Of a stretch of DNA of 64,000 bases, positions 15,966 to 24,105 are shown one piece after another (positions within the stretch are counted from its first letter, which is position 1; each line of letters begins with the position of its first letter). The notes under the pieces were generated by a model that did no database searches, was not told the origin of the DNA, and saw only the letters and a list, made by a program, of their open reading frames with translations. The stretch comes from an uncultured Actinomycetes bacterium (GTDB lineage Bacteria > Actinomycetota > Thermoleophilia > Solirubrobacterales > 70-9): positions 1 to 64,000 of the forward strand of contig CAMLQY010000004.1 in NCBI GenBank assembly GCA_946482365.1, in the 5' to 3' direction. Position numbers and translations under genes: made by a program.

Positions 15966-17138
15966 CTAGTAGGGCGCGTCGACCGCTTCGGCCCAGCTCT
16001 CGTCGACGTGGAGCTGGCCCCTGGCGTCGGTACCGGCGAGGACCACGGTCGCCGGCTGGCGGTTGCCGTTGTCGGGGTCGATCGTCACCGTGCCGGTCCA
16101 GCCGGGCCAGCCCTTGACTTCGTCGAGGGTGTCGGTGAGCTCGCCCGCTCCCGTCCCGCCGGCCCGCTCGGCGCTGAAGGCGAGCAGGCTGAGCGAGTCG
16201 TAGGTGTACGGGCTCCAGGTGCCCGGGGCCTCGTCGAAGCGGTCGCGGTACACGCTCACTTTTGCCGCGGCTCCGGTGAAGTCCTCGGGGGCGGGCACGC
16301 CGACCACCGGACAGGTACGGGCGGCGGGTACCCCGGCGGTCTCGACGAAGCCGGTGTCGTAGGAGGCGTAGTCGGCAACGCACTTGGCCTCGACCTTGCC
16401 CTCGTGCATCTCCTTGGCGATCAGGCCGCCCTCGGGAAAGTAGACCGCCGCGTAGATCACGTCGGGGTTGCCTGCGGCGAGCTCGTCGACCACGCCGGCG
16501 TAGCTCTTCCTGCCGGGCTGGACCTTGGCGTAGGCGGTGACGTCGACGCCGACCGTTTCGAGCGATTCCCTGAGCGCCCTGGAGACCGAGACCGTGTAGT
16601 TCTGGGTCGAGTCGTAGGCGATCGCGACCCGCTTGGCGCCGAGCCACTCGGTCAGGGCCCGCGAGGCCACGGGAGCGATCTGGTAGGTCATCGGCTGCAG
16701 GGTGAAGCCGAGGCCGTTGGTCGACTGGTCCGAGGTGAGCCTGATCGGCACCAGGCCGGCGTCGATGTAGAGCGGCAGGGTCTCGACGCCGACGCTGGAG
16801 TTGTAGGGGCCGACGATGCCGTCGAGGCCGTCGGCGATCGCCGACTTCGCCGCGGCGACGCCGGTCTGGGGGTCGGCGGCGTCGTCGATCGGCACGATCT
16901 CGATCTGCCTGCCGAGGATCCCGTCGTGGTCGTTGAGCTGCGAGGCGGCCAGTTCGGCGCCCTTCAGCATGCCTTCGCCGAGCACAGCCTGTTCGCCGGA
17001 GAGCGGCGCCTCGAGCCCGACGCGGAACGTGTCCGAGCTGCCGCCGGTGTCGTCGGAGCTCGAATCGCCGCAGCCGGCGGCGAGGAGGGCGAGGGCGAGG
17101 AAGGCGAATGCCGTGGCGAGCCGGATCTTGTTCTGCAC
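15966..17138 (-). CDS. ABC transporter substrate-binding lipoprotein, branched-chain amino acid type
   Basis: A 390-aa periplasmic-binding-protein family 6 (LivJ/LivK-like) lipoprotein. The lipobox is LLAAGC, followed by an acidic Ser-rich linker (DSSSDDTGGSSD). The mature part begins RVGLEAPLSGEQAVLGEGM, typical of Leu/Ile/Val-binding proteins, and continues with IVGPYNS and a C-terminal WTGTVTIDPDNGNR segment. It should capture amino acids, amides or aromatic acids outside the cell. The permease and ATPase genes are not in the window. The GTG start at 17138 is supported by AAGGAG just upstream. A divergent or shared promoter with the downstream-facing regulator is not seen; that MocR gene lies upstream on the same strand. 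Confidence 0.87.
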   Translation of the reverse strand: MQNKIRLATAFAFLALALLAAGCGDSSSDDTGGSSDTFRVGLEAPLSGEQAVLGEGMLKGAELAASQLNDHDGILGRQIEIVPIDDAADPQTGVAAAKSAIADGLDGIVGPYNSSVGVETLPLYIDAGLVPIRLTSDQSTNGLGFTLQPMTYQIAPVASRALTEWLGAKRVAIAYDSTQNYTVSVSRALRESLETVGVDVTAYAKVQPGRKSYAGVVDELAAGNPDVIYAAVYFPEGGLIAKEMHEGKVEAKCVADYASYDTGFVETAGVPAARTCPVVGVPAPEDFTGAAAKVSVYRDRFDEAPGTWSPYTYDSLSLLAFSAERAGGTGAGELTDTLDEVKGWPGWTGTVTIDPDNGNRQPATVVLAGTDARGQLHVDESWAEAVDAPY

Positions 17139-17197
17139 GAGTGCAGCTCCTTTCGGGGGCGGTGCGCTGCTGGGCCTGGGCGGTCCCTGCGACTCTC

Positions 17198-18619
17198 TCA
17201 CGTTCGCCGGTCCCCCGTGGCCGGCTCGAGCGCCTCCGCCACGAGACGGACTCCCTGCTCGATCGCGGACTCGGGTAGGCCGCCGAAGCCGAGCACGAGG
17301 CCGGGCGGGCCGCCCGGCCGGAAGCGGTGCAGGGCGAGGCCCTCGAGGGCGACGCCGCGGTCCGCGGCGGCGGCGATCAGGCCGGGCTCCTCGACCCCGG
17401 CGGGCAGCTCGGCAAGCTCGTAGAGGCCGGCGGCCCCCTCGTCGACCGTGGCCTGGGGGAGGTGGCGGGCAAGTGATTCCATCAGCGCCTCGCGGCGGCG
17501 CTGGTAGCGCAGGCGCATGCGGCGAAGGTGGCGGTCGAGCTCCCCCCGCGCGATGAAGTCCTGCAGGGCGAGCTGGCCGATCACCTCCGACCCACGGTCC
17601 TCGATCGCCTTCACCGAGATCAGCGGCCAGCCGAGCCAGGACGGGGCGAGCATCCAGCCGAGCCGCATGCCGGGGACCAGGCGCTTGCTCGCCGAGCCGA
17701 TGTAGGCGACGCGCTCGGGCGCGAGGCCCTGGAGCGCGCCGACCCCGGCCCGGTCGTAGCGCAGCTCGGCGTCGAAGTCGTCCTCGACGATCAGCCGCTC
17801 TCCCCGCTCCGCCCACTCGATCAGAGCCGCCCGCCGCTCGCTGCTCAGCACCCGTCCGGTGGGGAACTGGTGGGCGGGGGTGACGATCACCGCCGCCGCC
17901 TCGGTTGCCTCGAGGTCCTCGACCCGAAGTCCTTCCCGGTCGACCGCGACCGGCACCACCTCGATCCCGGCCTGCTCGACGATCAGCCGGTGCGTGTGCC
18001 AGCCGGGGTCCTCCAGGGCGATCCGCTCGACGCCGCGGTCGCGCAGCCAGCGCACGATCAGCGAGAGGCCCTGGGCGAAGCCCGTGCAGACGAGCAGGTG
18101 CTCGGGGTCCGCCGCGGCGCCGCGGACCCGGCCCAGGTACTCGGCAAGCGCCTCGCGCAGGGAGGGGACGCCGCGCGGGTCCGGGTAGTCGACGGCGTCG
18201 ATCGGCGCCTGCCGCCAGGCGGCGCGCAGCGAGCGCAGCCAACGATCGCGCGGAAAGCCGGCGAGGTCGGGCAGGCCGGGGTCGAGGCGGTAGGGGAGGC
18301 TGGGCTGCAGCGACCGCGCCGGCGGCCGTGCCGTCTGCGCTCGGACGGTGAGGGCGACCCGCGTCGGGGCGCCTTGGCCGGCGAGCAAGTACCCCTCGGC
18401 GGCGAGCTGGCCGTAGGCCTCGCTGACCACCCCGCGGGAGATCCCAAGCTCGGTCGCGAGGCTGCGTGTCGACGGCAGCCGCGCCCCCGCCGCCAGCCGC
18501 CCCGCCCGGATGTCGGCGCGGATCGAACGCTCGATCTGTTCGTGCAGCGGGGCCCTCGCTTCGCGATCGAGCCGCAGCAGCAGCCCGCCTACCGCAACTG
18601 GACCTTTAGATCGTGCCAT
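17198..18619 (-). CDS. MocR/PdxR-type regulator (GntR HTH plus aminotransferase domain)
   Basis: A 473-aa chimera of an N-terminal winged helix (GntR type, about residues 15-80, LPSTRSLATELGISRGVVSEAYGQL) and a class I aminotransferase-like domain. The PLP lysine lies in GSASKRL (about residue 312) and the cofactor Asp/Tyr region reads VEDDFDAELRYDR. MocR proteins sense PLP or amino compounds and usually control a divergent gene. Here the divergent gene is an FAD enzyme at 18733, and a perfect inverted repeat (18618-18647) covers its own start. ATG 18619 is preferred over GTG 18628, because TATACA ends 9 nt before the ATG and abuts the GTG. Confidence 0.88.
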   Translation of the reverse strand: MARSKGPVAVGGLLLRLDREARAPLHEQIERSIRADIRAGRLAAGARLPSTRSLATELGISRGVVSEAYGQLAAEGYLLAGQGAPTRVALTVRAQTARPPARSLQPSLPYRLDPGLPDLAGFPRDRWLRSLRAAWRQAPIDAVDYPDPRGVPSLREALAEYLGRVRGAAADPEHLLVCTGFAQGLSLIVRWLRDRGVERIALEDPGWHTHRLIVEQAGIEVVPVAVDREGLRVEDLEATEAAAVIVTPAHQFPTGRVLSSERRAALIEWAERGERLIVEDDFDAELRYDRAGVGALQGLAPERVAYIGSASKRLVPGMRLGWMLAPSWLGWPLISVKAIEDRGSEVIGQLALQDFIARGELDRHLRRMRLRYQRRREALMESLARHLPQATVDEGAAGLYELAELPAGVEEPGLIAAAADRGVALEGLALHRFRPGGPPGLVLGFGGLPESAIEQGVRLVAEALEPATGDRRT

Positions 18620-18647
18620 TACTGGCACTGTATAGCGGTCCAGTAAT
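18618..18647. promoter_or_regulatory. Probable MocR operator with own promoter
   Basis: ATTACTGG and CCAGTAAT form a perfect 8-bp inverted repeat with a 14-bp spacer. The spacer contains the minus-strand -10 box TATACA, and the left arm overlaps the ATG of the regulator gene. ACTGG/CCAGT half-sites resemble those described for MocR/PdxR regulators, so autorepression is likely (inference). Confidence 0.6.
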
Positions 18648-18669
18648 CCCGTAATCTCGCAGCCAAGCT

Positions 18670-18719
18670 GCTGACTTCGTGTTTTCCGGTCCTATACACC
18701 CCAAAACCACGAAGTCAGC
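18670..18719. promoter_or_regulatory. 12-bp perfect inverted repeat in the divergent intergenic region
   Basis: GCTGACTTCGTG and CACGAAGTCAGC flank a 26-bp spacer that holds a CCTATACACC promoter-like core facing the FAD-enzyme gene. It could be a second operator or a cruciform/hairpin in the leader of the plus-strand gene. Confidence 0.6.
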
Positions 18720-18732
18720 GAGAACGGCGGCG

Positions 18733-19920
18733 ATGGACGAAAGCGAGGATGCGATGAGGCGGATCACGATCGTCGGAGGGGGGCTCGCCGGCCTGACGGC
18801 GGCGATCGAGTGCGCCGAGGGCGGGGCGGAGGTCCGCCTGCTCGAGGCGCATGACGATCTCGGCGGTCGCGCCCGCAGCATGGCCGGGCCCTACAAGGCC
18901 AACCTCGGCCCCCACGTCATCTACAAGGACGGCCCGCTCTGGCACTGGCTGTCCGAGCACGGGCTCCTGCCCGCCCACAGGAACGCGCCGCTGGCCGGGA
19001 TCCGCTTCCGCTGGCAGGGCGACGTGCGCCGTACCCCGCCCCTCGGCACGATCCCCTCGGTGCTGCGGCTGCGCGGCCGCGAGGCCCCGGTCGACCAGGA
19101 CTTCCGCGGCTGGGTGTCGAGCCACGCCGACGAGCGCACCGCGGCGATGCTCTCCGCGGCCGCCGGCGTCTACACCTTCCACCACGACCCGGGCGAGCTC
19201 TCGGCGGCGTTCGTCTGGGGCCACTCGGTGCGGGTCCTGCTCAGCCCGCCGCCCACGGCGCGCTACCTGGTCGGAGGCTGGGGCTCGATGATCGCGGCGC
19301 TCGAGTCGAGGGCGCGGGAGCTGGGGGTCGCGATCGAGACCGGGCACCCGGTGGACGCCCTGCCCGAGCCGCCCGTGATCGTCGCCACCGAGCTGGGCCA
19401 GGCACGGGAGCTGCTCGGCGACGATTCGCTGAGCTGGCCCGCCGGGCGCACCGTCTGCATCGACCTCGGCCTCGAGCATCGCCGCGGCGACCCCTTCGTC
19501 GTCTCCGACCTCGACGAGGCCGGCTGGGTCGAGCGCTTCAGCGCCGCCGACCCCTCGCTCGCCCCCGAGGGAGAGGAGCTGGTGCAGGCGCAGCTGCCGA
19601 TCCGGCCCGGGGAGAGCGCCGAGGCGGCGGGCCTGCGCCTGGAGCATCTGCTCGACGCCTCGCTCCCCGCCTGGCGCGAGCGCGAGACCTGGCGCCGGCG
19701 CCAGGTGATGGACGGCCGCACCGGCCCGCTCGACCATCCCGGCCTCAGCTGGCGGGACCGCCCGGCGATCGACCGCGGCGCCGGGGTCTTCCTCGCCGGC
19801 GACATGGTCGCGGCGCCGGGCCTTCTCTCCGAGGTCTCCTGGGCCAGCGGGGTCGAGGCGAGCCGGTTGGCCCTCGCCGCCGCCGGCACCGGGCGGCCGC
19901 AGCTGAGGCGGGTCGCGTAA
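18733..19920 (+). CDS. FAD-dependent amine oxidase / phytoene desaturase-like protein
   Basis: A 395-aa flavoprotein. The dinucleotide motif ITIVGGGLAGLTAAIECAEGG is followed by an acidic strand end (LLEAHDDLGGRA), the classical GxGxxG...E Rossmann signature of the amine oxidase/phytoene desaturase superfamily. The C-terminal FAD motif (GVFLAGDMVAAPGLLSEVSW) is present. Substrate unknown; it is short for a carotenoid desaturase. It is transcribed away from the MocR regulator, which may control it. The start could be ATG 18733 or ATG 18754, the latter directly before the FAD motif. Confidence 0.82.
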   Translation: MDESEDAMRRITIVGGGLAGLTAAIECAEGGAEVRLLEAHDDLGGRARSMAGPYKANLGPHVIYKDGPLWHWLSEHGLLPAHRNAPLAGIRFRWQGDVRRTPPLGTIPSVLRLRGREAPVDQDFRGWVSSHADERTAAMLSAAAGVYTFHHDPGELSAAFVWGHSVRVLLSPPPTARYLVGGWGSMIAALESRARELGVAIETGHPVDALPEPPVIVATELGQARELLGDDSLSWPAGRTVCIDLGLEHRRGDPFVVSDLDEAGWVERFSAADPSLAPEGEELVQAQLPIRPGESAEAAGLRLEHLLDASLPAWRERETWRRRQVMDGRTGPLDHPGLSWRDRPAIDRGAGVFLAGDMVAAPGLLSEVSWASGVEASRLALAAAGTGRPQLRRVA

Positions 19921-19939
19921 GCCCGGTACCGTCCCGGCG

Positions 19940-20425
19940 GTGGCCGCGACGAGCGCCGGGATCCTGCTCCATCGAACCGCCGGTGGCGAGCTCGAAGTGC
20001 TGCTCGTCCACCCCGGCGGGCCGTTCTGGGCGAAGAAGGACCTCGGCGCCTGGTCGGTGCCGAAGGGCGAGGTCGGCGAGGGGGAGGACCCCCGCGCCTG
20101 CGCCCTGCGCGAGCTCGAGGAGGAGCTGGGCTCGGGCCTCGGCCTCTCCGCCGATGACCTGACCGAGCTGGGCTCGGTGCGCCAGAAGGGCGGCAAGACG
20201 GTCCACTGCTGGGCGGCCGAGGGGGATTTCGACCCCGCCGAGCTGCGCAGCAACACCTTCACCATGGAGTGGCCGCCGCGCTCGGGCGCAGAGCGCGAGT
20301 TCCCCGAGGTCGACCGGGCGGAGTGGTTCGGGCTAGGGGTGGCGGGGGAGAAGATCAACCCCGCCCAGGCCGAGCTCCTCGATCGGTTGGCGCAGCGCGA
20401 CCTATACTCGCCGGGCGATGACTGA
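19940..20425 (+). CDS. NUDIX hydrolase
   Basis: A 161-aa NUDIX protein. The Nudix box is GEVGEGEDPRACALRELEEE, with the REL.EE metal-binding glutamates intact. The N-terminal AGILLHR and the WSVPKG entry to the box resemble the diadenosine-polyphosphate / NTP pyrophosphohydrolase branch that actinobacteria often carry. It would hydrolyse a nucleoside diphosphate linked to another group in the cytoplasm. The GTG start lies 19 bp after the FAD gene, so the two could be cotranscribed. Its 3' end overlaps the RDD gene by 8 bp. Confidence 0.88.
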   Translation: MAATSAGILLHRTAGGELEVLLVHPGGPFWAKKDLGAWSVPKGEVGEGEDPRACALRELEEELGSGLGLSADDLTELGSVRQKGGKTVHCWAAEGDFDPAELRSNTFTMEWPPRSGAEREFPEVDRAEWFGLGVAGEKINPAQAELLDRLAQRDLYSPGDD

Positions 20426-21503
20426 CGGCCCCGATCTGCACTCCGCCCCACCCGGCGACGGGCCCTCGGGCCGCCCCCTGCCGCTCTCGGTCCGCCTGCT
20501 CGGCGCGGGGGTGCGCAGCGCCCGCAGCGTGACCAAGGCGGCCGGCATCGACCGCGCGGTCGAGAGCGCCGCCGAGGAGGCGATGGTCGCCGCGGTCGAG
20601 AGCGAGGCAGTCGAACGGGCTTTGGCGCGGGTCATCAAGGGCCCGGTCGTCGAAGAGGCGATGAACAGCGCCCTCGAGAGCGACACGGTGAAGCGCGCCC
20701 TGATCGACGCGCTCGACAGCGAGCTGGTCGACGAGGTATGGCGGCGGCTGTTGGCCAGCGACGAGACGCAGCGCCTGGTCGAGCGGATCGCCGAGGCGCC
20801 TGAGATACGGGCCGCGATCAGCGCCCAGAGCGTGGGAATGATCGAGGACGTCGGCCACACGATCGGCAACGGCACCAAGCGCGCCGACGGCGCCGTCGAG
20901 CGGATCGCGCGCCGGATCTTCTTCCGCAAGCGCCGCGCCGAGCCGACCGACCGGGCCGGCTTGGTCACCCGCGGCGCCGCCTTCGGCCTCGACGCGCTGA
21001 TCGTCAACCTCGGCTTCTCCGGCCTGGCCGCGGTCGCGGCGCTGATCGCTTCCGCCTTCACCGGCACCGGCAACGGCGTCTCCGACGCGGCGCTCGCGGT
21101 CGGCACCACGCTCTGGTTCGCGCTCGGGAGCGTCTACCTGGTCGGCTTCTGGTCGCTGGCCGCGCAGACGCCGGGCATGCGCTTCCTCGGGATCAGGCTT
21201 GACGTAGAAGGCAAGGGGCTGCCCGTGAGGCGATCGCTGAAGCGCCTGCTCGGCATGGTCCTGGCCGCGATCCCCTTCGGGCTCGGGTTCCTCGGCATCC
21301 TCTTCGACGAGCGGCGGCGGGCCTGGGACGATCGCCTCAGCCGGGCCGACGTCGTCTACGAGGGCAACGAGCGCACGCTCGCCCCTTGGGCGCGCCTCGA
21401 GGTCCCGGTGCCGGCAGCGCGTCAGGCCTCCGCAACGACGAAGGCCCCGGACTCCCGGGGCCTTCAGCCGCAGCGGATGGCAGGTTCGTCGCCGACTAGC
21501 TGA
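20418..21503 (+). CDS. RDD-family membrane protein
   Basis: A 361-aa protein. The N-terminal half is soluble and helical, with repeated SA.EEAM..A/ESEAVERAL units. The C-terminal part is an RDD domain: the R-A-A..LDALIVN helix, a second helix (ALAVGTTLWFALGSVYLVGFWSL), then QTPGMRFLGIRL and the DDRLSRADVV end. RDD proteins are small transporters or membrane regulators of mostly unknown function. A TATACT box 9 nt before the ATG lies inside the NUDIX gene, suggesting a promoter of its own. A strong hairpin (21441-21464) falls inside its last codons. Confidence 0.83.
   Translation: MTDGPDLHSAPPGDGPSGRPLPLSVRLLGAGVRSARSVTKAAGIDRAVESAAEEAMVAAVESEAVERALARVIKGPVVEEAMNSALESDTVKRALIDALDSELVDEVWRRLLASDETQRLVERIAEAPEIRAAISAQSVGMIEDVGHTIGNGTKRADGAVERIARRIFFRKRRAEPTDRAGLVTRGAAFGLDALIVNLGFSGLAAVAALIASAFTGTGNGVSDAALAVGTTLWFALGSVYLVGFWSLAAQTPGMRFLGIRLDVEGKGLPVRRSLKRLLGMVLAAIPFGLGFLGILFDERRRAWDDRLSRADVVYEGNERTLAPWARLEVPVPAARQASATTKAPDSRGLQPQRMAGSSPTS
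21441..21464. terminator. Terminator-like hairpin inside the RDD 3' end
   Basis: AAGGCCCCGG and CCGGGGCCTT form a perfect 10-bp stem with a 4-nt loop. It lies 40 bp before the RDD stop codon and 32 bp past the end of the convergent DUF7144 gene, so it probably terminates the latter. Confidence 0.6.
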
Positions 21504-21894
21504 CGGTGCCTCGGGGTCCCACCGGGCCTGTGGGGCCCTCGGACAGCTTGTAGATGATGATGATCGCGAGGGCGAAGATCGCCAGCGACCAGAAGGGGTA
21601 GGCCGGGATCGAGAGCAGCGCGGCCATCGCGTTCAGGGCGGCGATGAAGATGCCGAACCAGCGGCCGAATTCCCCTCCGGAGAAGAGCGAGAACGCGGCG
21701 ACGAGCTCGAGCACGCCGACGATCAGGATGATCCAGCCCCAGGTGTTCAGGCCGCTGATGATGTAGGTGACGTTTTCGGTGAAGAACTTCGAGTCGCCGA
21801 TCGCGGCAATCCCGTAGATGATGTTCAGTACGCCAGCGACCAGGAGCAGGACGCCGGCAAACACCCACCAGCCGCTGAGAGTGTCTTCGTTCAT
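21496..21894 (-). CDS. DUF7144-like four-helix membrane protein
   Basis: A 132-aa protein with four hydrophobic helices: WWVFAGVLLLVAGVLNIIYG, WGWIILIVGVLELVAAFSL, WFGIFIAALNAMAALLSI and WSLAIFALAIIIIYKL. The spacing, the early GWW and the LNIIYGI segment match a small actinobacterial membrane family that I know as DUF7144. No biochemical role is known. The ATG at 21894 follows a GAAAGG ribosome site. It overlaps the convergent RDD gene by 8 bp. Confidence 0.78.
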   Translation of the reverse strand: MNEDTLSGWWVFAGVLLLVAGVLNIIYGIAAIGDSKFFTENVTYIISGLNTWGWIILIVGVLELVAAFSLFSGGEFGRWFGIFIAALNAMAALLSIPAYPFWSLAIFALAIIIIYKLSEGPTGPVGPRGTVS

Positions 21895-22030
21895 GGGTAA
21901 GCCTTTCGTGACTACAGAGGTGGACAGATAGAGGTGTGAAAGCGCTAGGAGCGGGTTTCGAGGCTTATGCAGCTGTTCCTGCGCCTGCCATATCCCCTGC
22001 GCCGCGCGACCTTCGAATAGTCTTCCCGCC

Positions 22031-22903
22031 GTGGACGCGATTCGCACCCCCGAGGAGAGCCTGCAGGGGCTTCCCGACTTCCCCTTCGAGTCGAGCTACC
22101 TCGAGATCGACGGGTTGCGGCTCGCCTTCCTCGACGAGGGCGAGGGCAAGCCTGTCGTCTTCTTCCACGGCGAGCCGACCTGGTCGTTCCTCTGGCGCAA
22201 GGTGATCCCGCCGGTGCGCGACGCGGGCTACCGCTGCATCGCCCCCGACTACGCCGGCTTTGGCCGCTCCGACAAGCCCACCGATCTCGGGTGGTACACC
22301 TACGACCGCCACGTCGAGCTGATGGCGAAGCTGCTGGAGGAGCTCGACGTTCGCGACGCGACCGCGGTCGTCCACGACTGGGGCGGGCCGATCGGGCTGC
22401 GGCTGGCGGTCGAGCACCCCGACCGCTTCTCGCGCATCGTGATCATGGAGACCGGGCCGTTCACCGGGCAGCAGCGGATGAGCGAGGCCTGGCTCAAGTT
22501 CCGCGACTTCGTTCGCGACAACGCCGACCTGCCGGTGGGGATGCTGGTGCGCGGCGGCTGCAAGAACGACCCCGGCGACGACGTCATCGCCGCCTACGAA
22601 GCCCCCTACCCGACCCCCGAGGCGAAGGCCGGGGCCCGTGCCTTCCCGCTGATCCTGCCGACCGAGCCCGACGCGCCCGGCGCCGCCGAGGGCAAACGGG
22701 TCGCCGACGCGCTGCGCGAGGACGAGCGCCCGACGCTGGTCCTCTGGGCCGACTCGGACCCGATCCTCCCCTTCTCGAACGGCGAACGGGTCTCGAGCCA
22801 GCTGAACTTCCCGCCGCCGCGGCCGATCGAGAACGCCGGCCACTTCCTCCAGGAGGACGCCGGCCCCGAGATCGGCGCGATCATCGCCGAGTGGCTCGGC
22901 TGA
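22031..22903 (+). CDS. Haloalkane dehalogenase-like alpha/beta hydrolase
   Basis: A 290-aa alpha/beta hydrolase close to haloalkane dehalogenases. The HGEPTWSFLWR loop (about residues 46-56) and the nucleophile elbow VVHDWGGP (Asp116, with the halide-binding Trp next to it) are the hallmarks. The other triad members are likely Asp241 or Asp243 in WADSDP and His271 in NAGHFLQ. It would replace a halide on an alkyl carbon by hydroxyl via an Asp ester; the true substrate is unknown. The GTG start follows a TAGTCT box by 7 nt. Its last 23 bp overlap the convergent phosphoesterase gene. Confidence 0.87.
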   Translation: MDAIRTPEESLQGLPDFPFESSYLEIDGLRLAFLDEGEGKPVVFFHGEPTWSFLWRKVIPPVRDAGYRCIAPDYAGFGRSDKPTDLGWYTYDRHVELMAKLLEELDVRDATAVVHDWGGPIGLRLAVEHPDRFSRIVIMETGPFTGQQRMSEAWLKFRDFVRDNADLPVGMLVRGGCKNDPGDDVIAAYEAPYPTPEAKAGARAFPLILPTEPDAPGAAEGKRVADALREDERPTLVLWADSDPILPFSNGERVSSQLNFPPPRPIENAGHFLQEDAGPEIGAIIAEWLG

Positions 22904-23987
22904 CCGCTTCGCGCAGCTCCTCGCGCGAGCGGTCGACGAGCAGCCGCACGCGTCGCGGCGGCCCTTCCCTATCGATCCAGGTGACCGTCCCGGGCCAGTA
23001 GGGGCCGGGTGGCGCGCCGGGGTGGTGGAAGGCGTCGGCGAAGACCCAGCTGCCGGTGTTGTGCAGCTGCCCGCCGCCTGGCAGCTGCCAGGGTGCCTCG
23101 CCCTCTTCCGGGCCGGCGTGGTGGGTGTGGCCGGTGATCGTGTGGGCCGCCTCGATCCGCAGCCGCCGCGCCAGCTCGGTGGCGGCCTCGATGCCGCTGC
23201 GGGCGATCGAGGCGGCGGAGAGGTCGGCGTCGAACTCGGCGCGGAAGAGGCGGTTGAGCAGCCAGACGCTTGCCGGCACGCCGGCGCCGAAGGCCGCCCT
23301 GACCGTGGCCCGGCGGACGGGCCCGCCGTTGCGGCGGCCGGAGAAGGCACGCCAGGCGCGTTCGGAGGGGCGGTTGGCGCCGGGCCTCATCCCGGACGCG
23401 GCAAGGCCGAACGAGAAGCCGTAGAGGGGTCGCAGGATGCGCTCGTAGTCGGGCGGGGCCGCCGGGTCCGGGGGGTGCCCGGCGGCGCGCATCATCATCG
23501 CCGCCACCACGCACTCCAGGCGCGGCAGCGACATGTGGCAGTCCATGTAGTGGCCGTGGGTGGCGTAGACGTCGTCGCGAATCCAGATGCCGGGATAGGC
23601 GATGCTGAGCTCGGCGTCGCCGAGCCAGGCCGCTATCCGCCTGGCCGGCTCTCCCGCGGCGGCCGCTCGGTGGTCCAGCCCGAGCGTGCCGCCCGCGAGC
23701 GCCAGCTCTTCGAGCAGTGGCTCGGCCAGGCGGTGGTCGTGGTTGCCGGGCACGATGACTACCCGGCGCCCCGCCATCGCCCTGCCCAGGTCTTCGAAGA
23801 AGGGCCGGGCGATCTCGAGCACCCGCGGCAGCTGCAGCTCGCGCAGCTCGAGCGCGTCGCCGAGCAGGACGAGGTGGTCGGCGCCGCCGATCTCCTCGAG
23901 CAGGGCCCTGCGGATCGTCGCGTCGCGCAGGAGGTCCTCGCCGCCGGCGGAGCCGAGGTGCAGGTCGGAGACGATCGCGGTTCGCAT
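22881..23987 (-). CDS. Calcineurin-like metallophosphoesterase
   Basis: A 368-aa metallophosphoesterase. Metal motifs appear in the family order: SDLHLG (about 8-13), GDALE in place of GDxxD (about 43-47), GNHDHR (about 101-106), H-G-H (THGHY, about 170) and GHTHHAG near 288. The insertion between them is rich in Arg and Ala. Such enzymes cleave phosphomonoesters or diesters; the GDALE variant and long insert resemble UDP-diacylglucosamine-hydrolase-like proteins, but the substrate is not clear. TAGGTT lies 6 nt before the ATG, and the GGTGCA inverted repeat (24002-24046) is immediately upstream. Confidence 0.85.
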   Translation of the reverse strand: MRTAIVSDLHLGSAGGEDLLRDATIRRALLEEIGGADHLVLLGDALELRELQLPRVLEIARPFFEDLGRAMAGRRVVIVPGNHDHRLAEPLLEELALAGGTLGLDHRAAAAGEPARRIAAWLGDAELSIAYPGIWIRDDVYATHGHYMDCHMSLPRLECVVAAMMMRAAGHPPDPAAPPDYERILRPLYGFSFGLAASGMRPGANRPSERAWRAFSGRRNGGPVRRATVRAAFGAGVPASVWLLNRLFRAEFDADLSAASIARSGIEAATELARRLRIEAAHTITGHTHHAGPEEGEAPWQLPGGGQLHNTGSWVFADAFHHPGAPPGPYWPGTVTWIDREGPPRRVRLLVDRSREELREAVSRATRR

Positions 23988-24001
23988 CCAGGGAACCTAG
24001 C

Positions 24002-24046
24002 GGTGCACCGTTTTACGGCTCCCTGGGAGCCGTAAAACGTTGCACC
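24002..24046. repeat. Inverted repeat, copy 2 of GGTGCAACG family
   Basis: Arms of 22 nt (24002-24023 and 24025-24046) pair with one mismatch. The outer ends match copy 1 (GGTGCA... / CGTTGCACC), while the inner stem differs (GTTTTACGGCTCCC) but is still self-complementary. It lies between divergent genes, where a terminator would be out of place. Confidence 0.8.
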
Positions 24047-24105
24047 TGCCGTGGGGCGGGGTCGATTTGGCTGCTCAGCCAGTTGTCCGGCTAGACTTGC
24101 GCGGG

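Noticed and set aside
24040..24105. Earlier in-frame start of the alpha/beta hydrolase
   Set aside because: It lies in the inverted repeat and upstream of the TAGACT promoter; ATG 24106 fits family length better.
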